Source: Chloroflexia bacterium (lineage in GTDB: Bacteria > Chloroflexota > Chloroflexia > DTKN01). From it: DNA of 41,838 bases. The stretch lies in NCBI GenBank assembly GCA_016928715.1, contig JAFGKG010000013.1, forward strand, positions 1-41,838. Direction: 5' to 3'. Made by a program: the position numbers and the translations under genes. Below, in pieces: positions 41,465 to 41,838 of this stretch. The notes beneath the pieces are model-generated. The model searched no databases, was not told the origin of the DNA, and saw only the letters and a program-made list of their open reading frames with translations. Position 1 is the first letter of the stretch. Each line of letters begins with the position of its first letter.

Positions 41465-41838
41465 GGCTTGATTCTCCTCAATCGTTCTTGAACAAGACGG
41501 GCAGGTAGACCTTGTGGATGGTCCCCCGCCCGAGATGGTGATGCTGTGGTCGTAGCCGCCGTCCTGGGGCCGCGTCTCGCCGTCAATGTCGTCGGTGGGG
41601 GCGTCATAGCCGGCAAAGCTGGCGCTGCCCTGGTCGATGCAGGGCGAGCTGTCCTTCAGGTGGTAGTCGCCGGTGGTGACGTCCACGAATTGGGGGTCCT
41701 CCGAGATGTCGTTGGGTCCGGGCGCCACGTTGTAATAGTTGACGCTCCAATCGGCGACGTCGTTATAGTCCAGGTTGACCGGGATCAGGTTCGATGCGGC
41801 ATAGATGCCATAGTTGACCGTCGCCGCCCGATCGCGCG
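41462..41838 (-). CDS. partial beta-helix protein, paralogue of 33972-37067, with a C-terminal frameshift
   Basis: Only the C-terminal 125 or so codons are in the window; the gene continues past 41838. NLIPVNLDYNDVADWSVNYY, DPQFVDVTTGDYHLKDSSPC and DDIDGETRPQDGG match the end of the beta-helix in 33972-37067. It then jumps directly to DHSITISGGG, so both PKD-like domains are absent. After that the frame reads a non-homologous tail to a stop at 41462. Adding one nucleotide in the G-run near 41524-41530 would restore TIHKVYLPVLFKND and a stop at 41478, the same tail as the paralogue. It is either a decaying copy or a sequence error in a homopolymer. It lies upstream of the metalloprotease in the same direction. 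Confidence 0.75.
   Translation of the reverse strand, partial: RDRAATVNYGIYAASNLIPVNLDYNDVADWSVNYYNVAPGPNDISEDPQFVDVTTGDYHLKDSSPCIDQGSASFAGYDAPTDDIDGETRPQDGGYDHSITISGGGPSTRSTCPSCSRTIEENQA

Overview
The window is about 42 kb of GC-rich (mostly 60-70 percent by eye) bacterial chromosome with tightly packed genes on both strands. No rRNA, tRNA, CRISPR array, transposase or phage gene was seen. The best guess for the host is a member of the Chloroflexota (Anaerolineae-like). The reasons are very large secreted proteins with Thr-Pro linkers and a C-terminal 'YLP' motif, a single-chain glycyl-tRNA synthetase, a MenA-type prenyltransferase, and sigma70-like promoters with 17-18 bp spacers. This is an inference from style and gene content; no marker gene was searched.

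Layout. 134-3430: an MMPL/RND exporter with a repeated helical insert. 3635-8771 (+): a GAF/PAS sensor kinase, a receiver-kinase hybrid and an RlmD-type rRNA methyltransferase in one tight operon. 11180-8768 (-): CorC-like CBS protein, cytidine deaminase and a DUF2085 membrane protein. 12786-11260 (-): fused glutamate formimidoyltransferase/cyclodeaminase, divergent from maf (13043-13684). 16862-13695 (-): xerD-like recombinase, glyQS, then deoC with a cysteine-rich N-terminal extension. 22712-17172 (-): an 1846-residue modular secreted protein. 23155-26045 (+): SIMPL-domain protein, menA, murB. 26229-28827 (+): glgA and a GalT-like HIT-fold nucleotidyltransferase. 29062-33842 (+): pheS, pheT and a GT4 glycosyltransferase behind a structured leader. 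41838-33972 (-): an accessory secretion cluster with a partial beta-helix protein, a metzincin-type metalloprotease, a TolB-like propeller protein and a 1031-residue glycine-rich beta-helix protein.

How the parts relate. Most of the window is housekeeping: translation, cell wall, quinone, glycogen, nucleotide and folate metabolism. The accessory part is the set of very large surface or secreted proteins at 17-23 kb and 34-42 kb. They share Thr-Pro linkers and a short YLP-hydrophobic motif at or near the C-terminus.

The least explained signals are non-coding or architectural. (1) Two copies of a 114-127 bp nested inverted-repeat element each sit between a stop codon and a promoter, at nearly the same spacing and in the same orientation. 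(2) A family of hairpins bears a TGTAGGGGC-like end. (3) Mutually exclusive RNA pairings precede pheS. (4) A 15-nt inverted repeat sits inside the glgA promoter, with a terminator-like hairpin in its leader. (5) Beta-helix rungs alternate with poly-glycine loops in the 33972-37067 protein.
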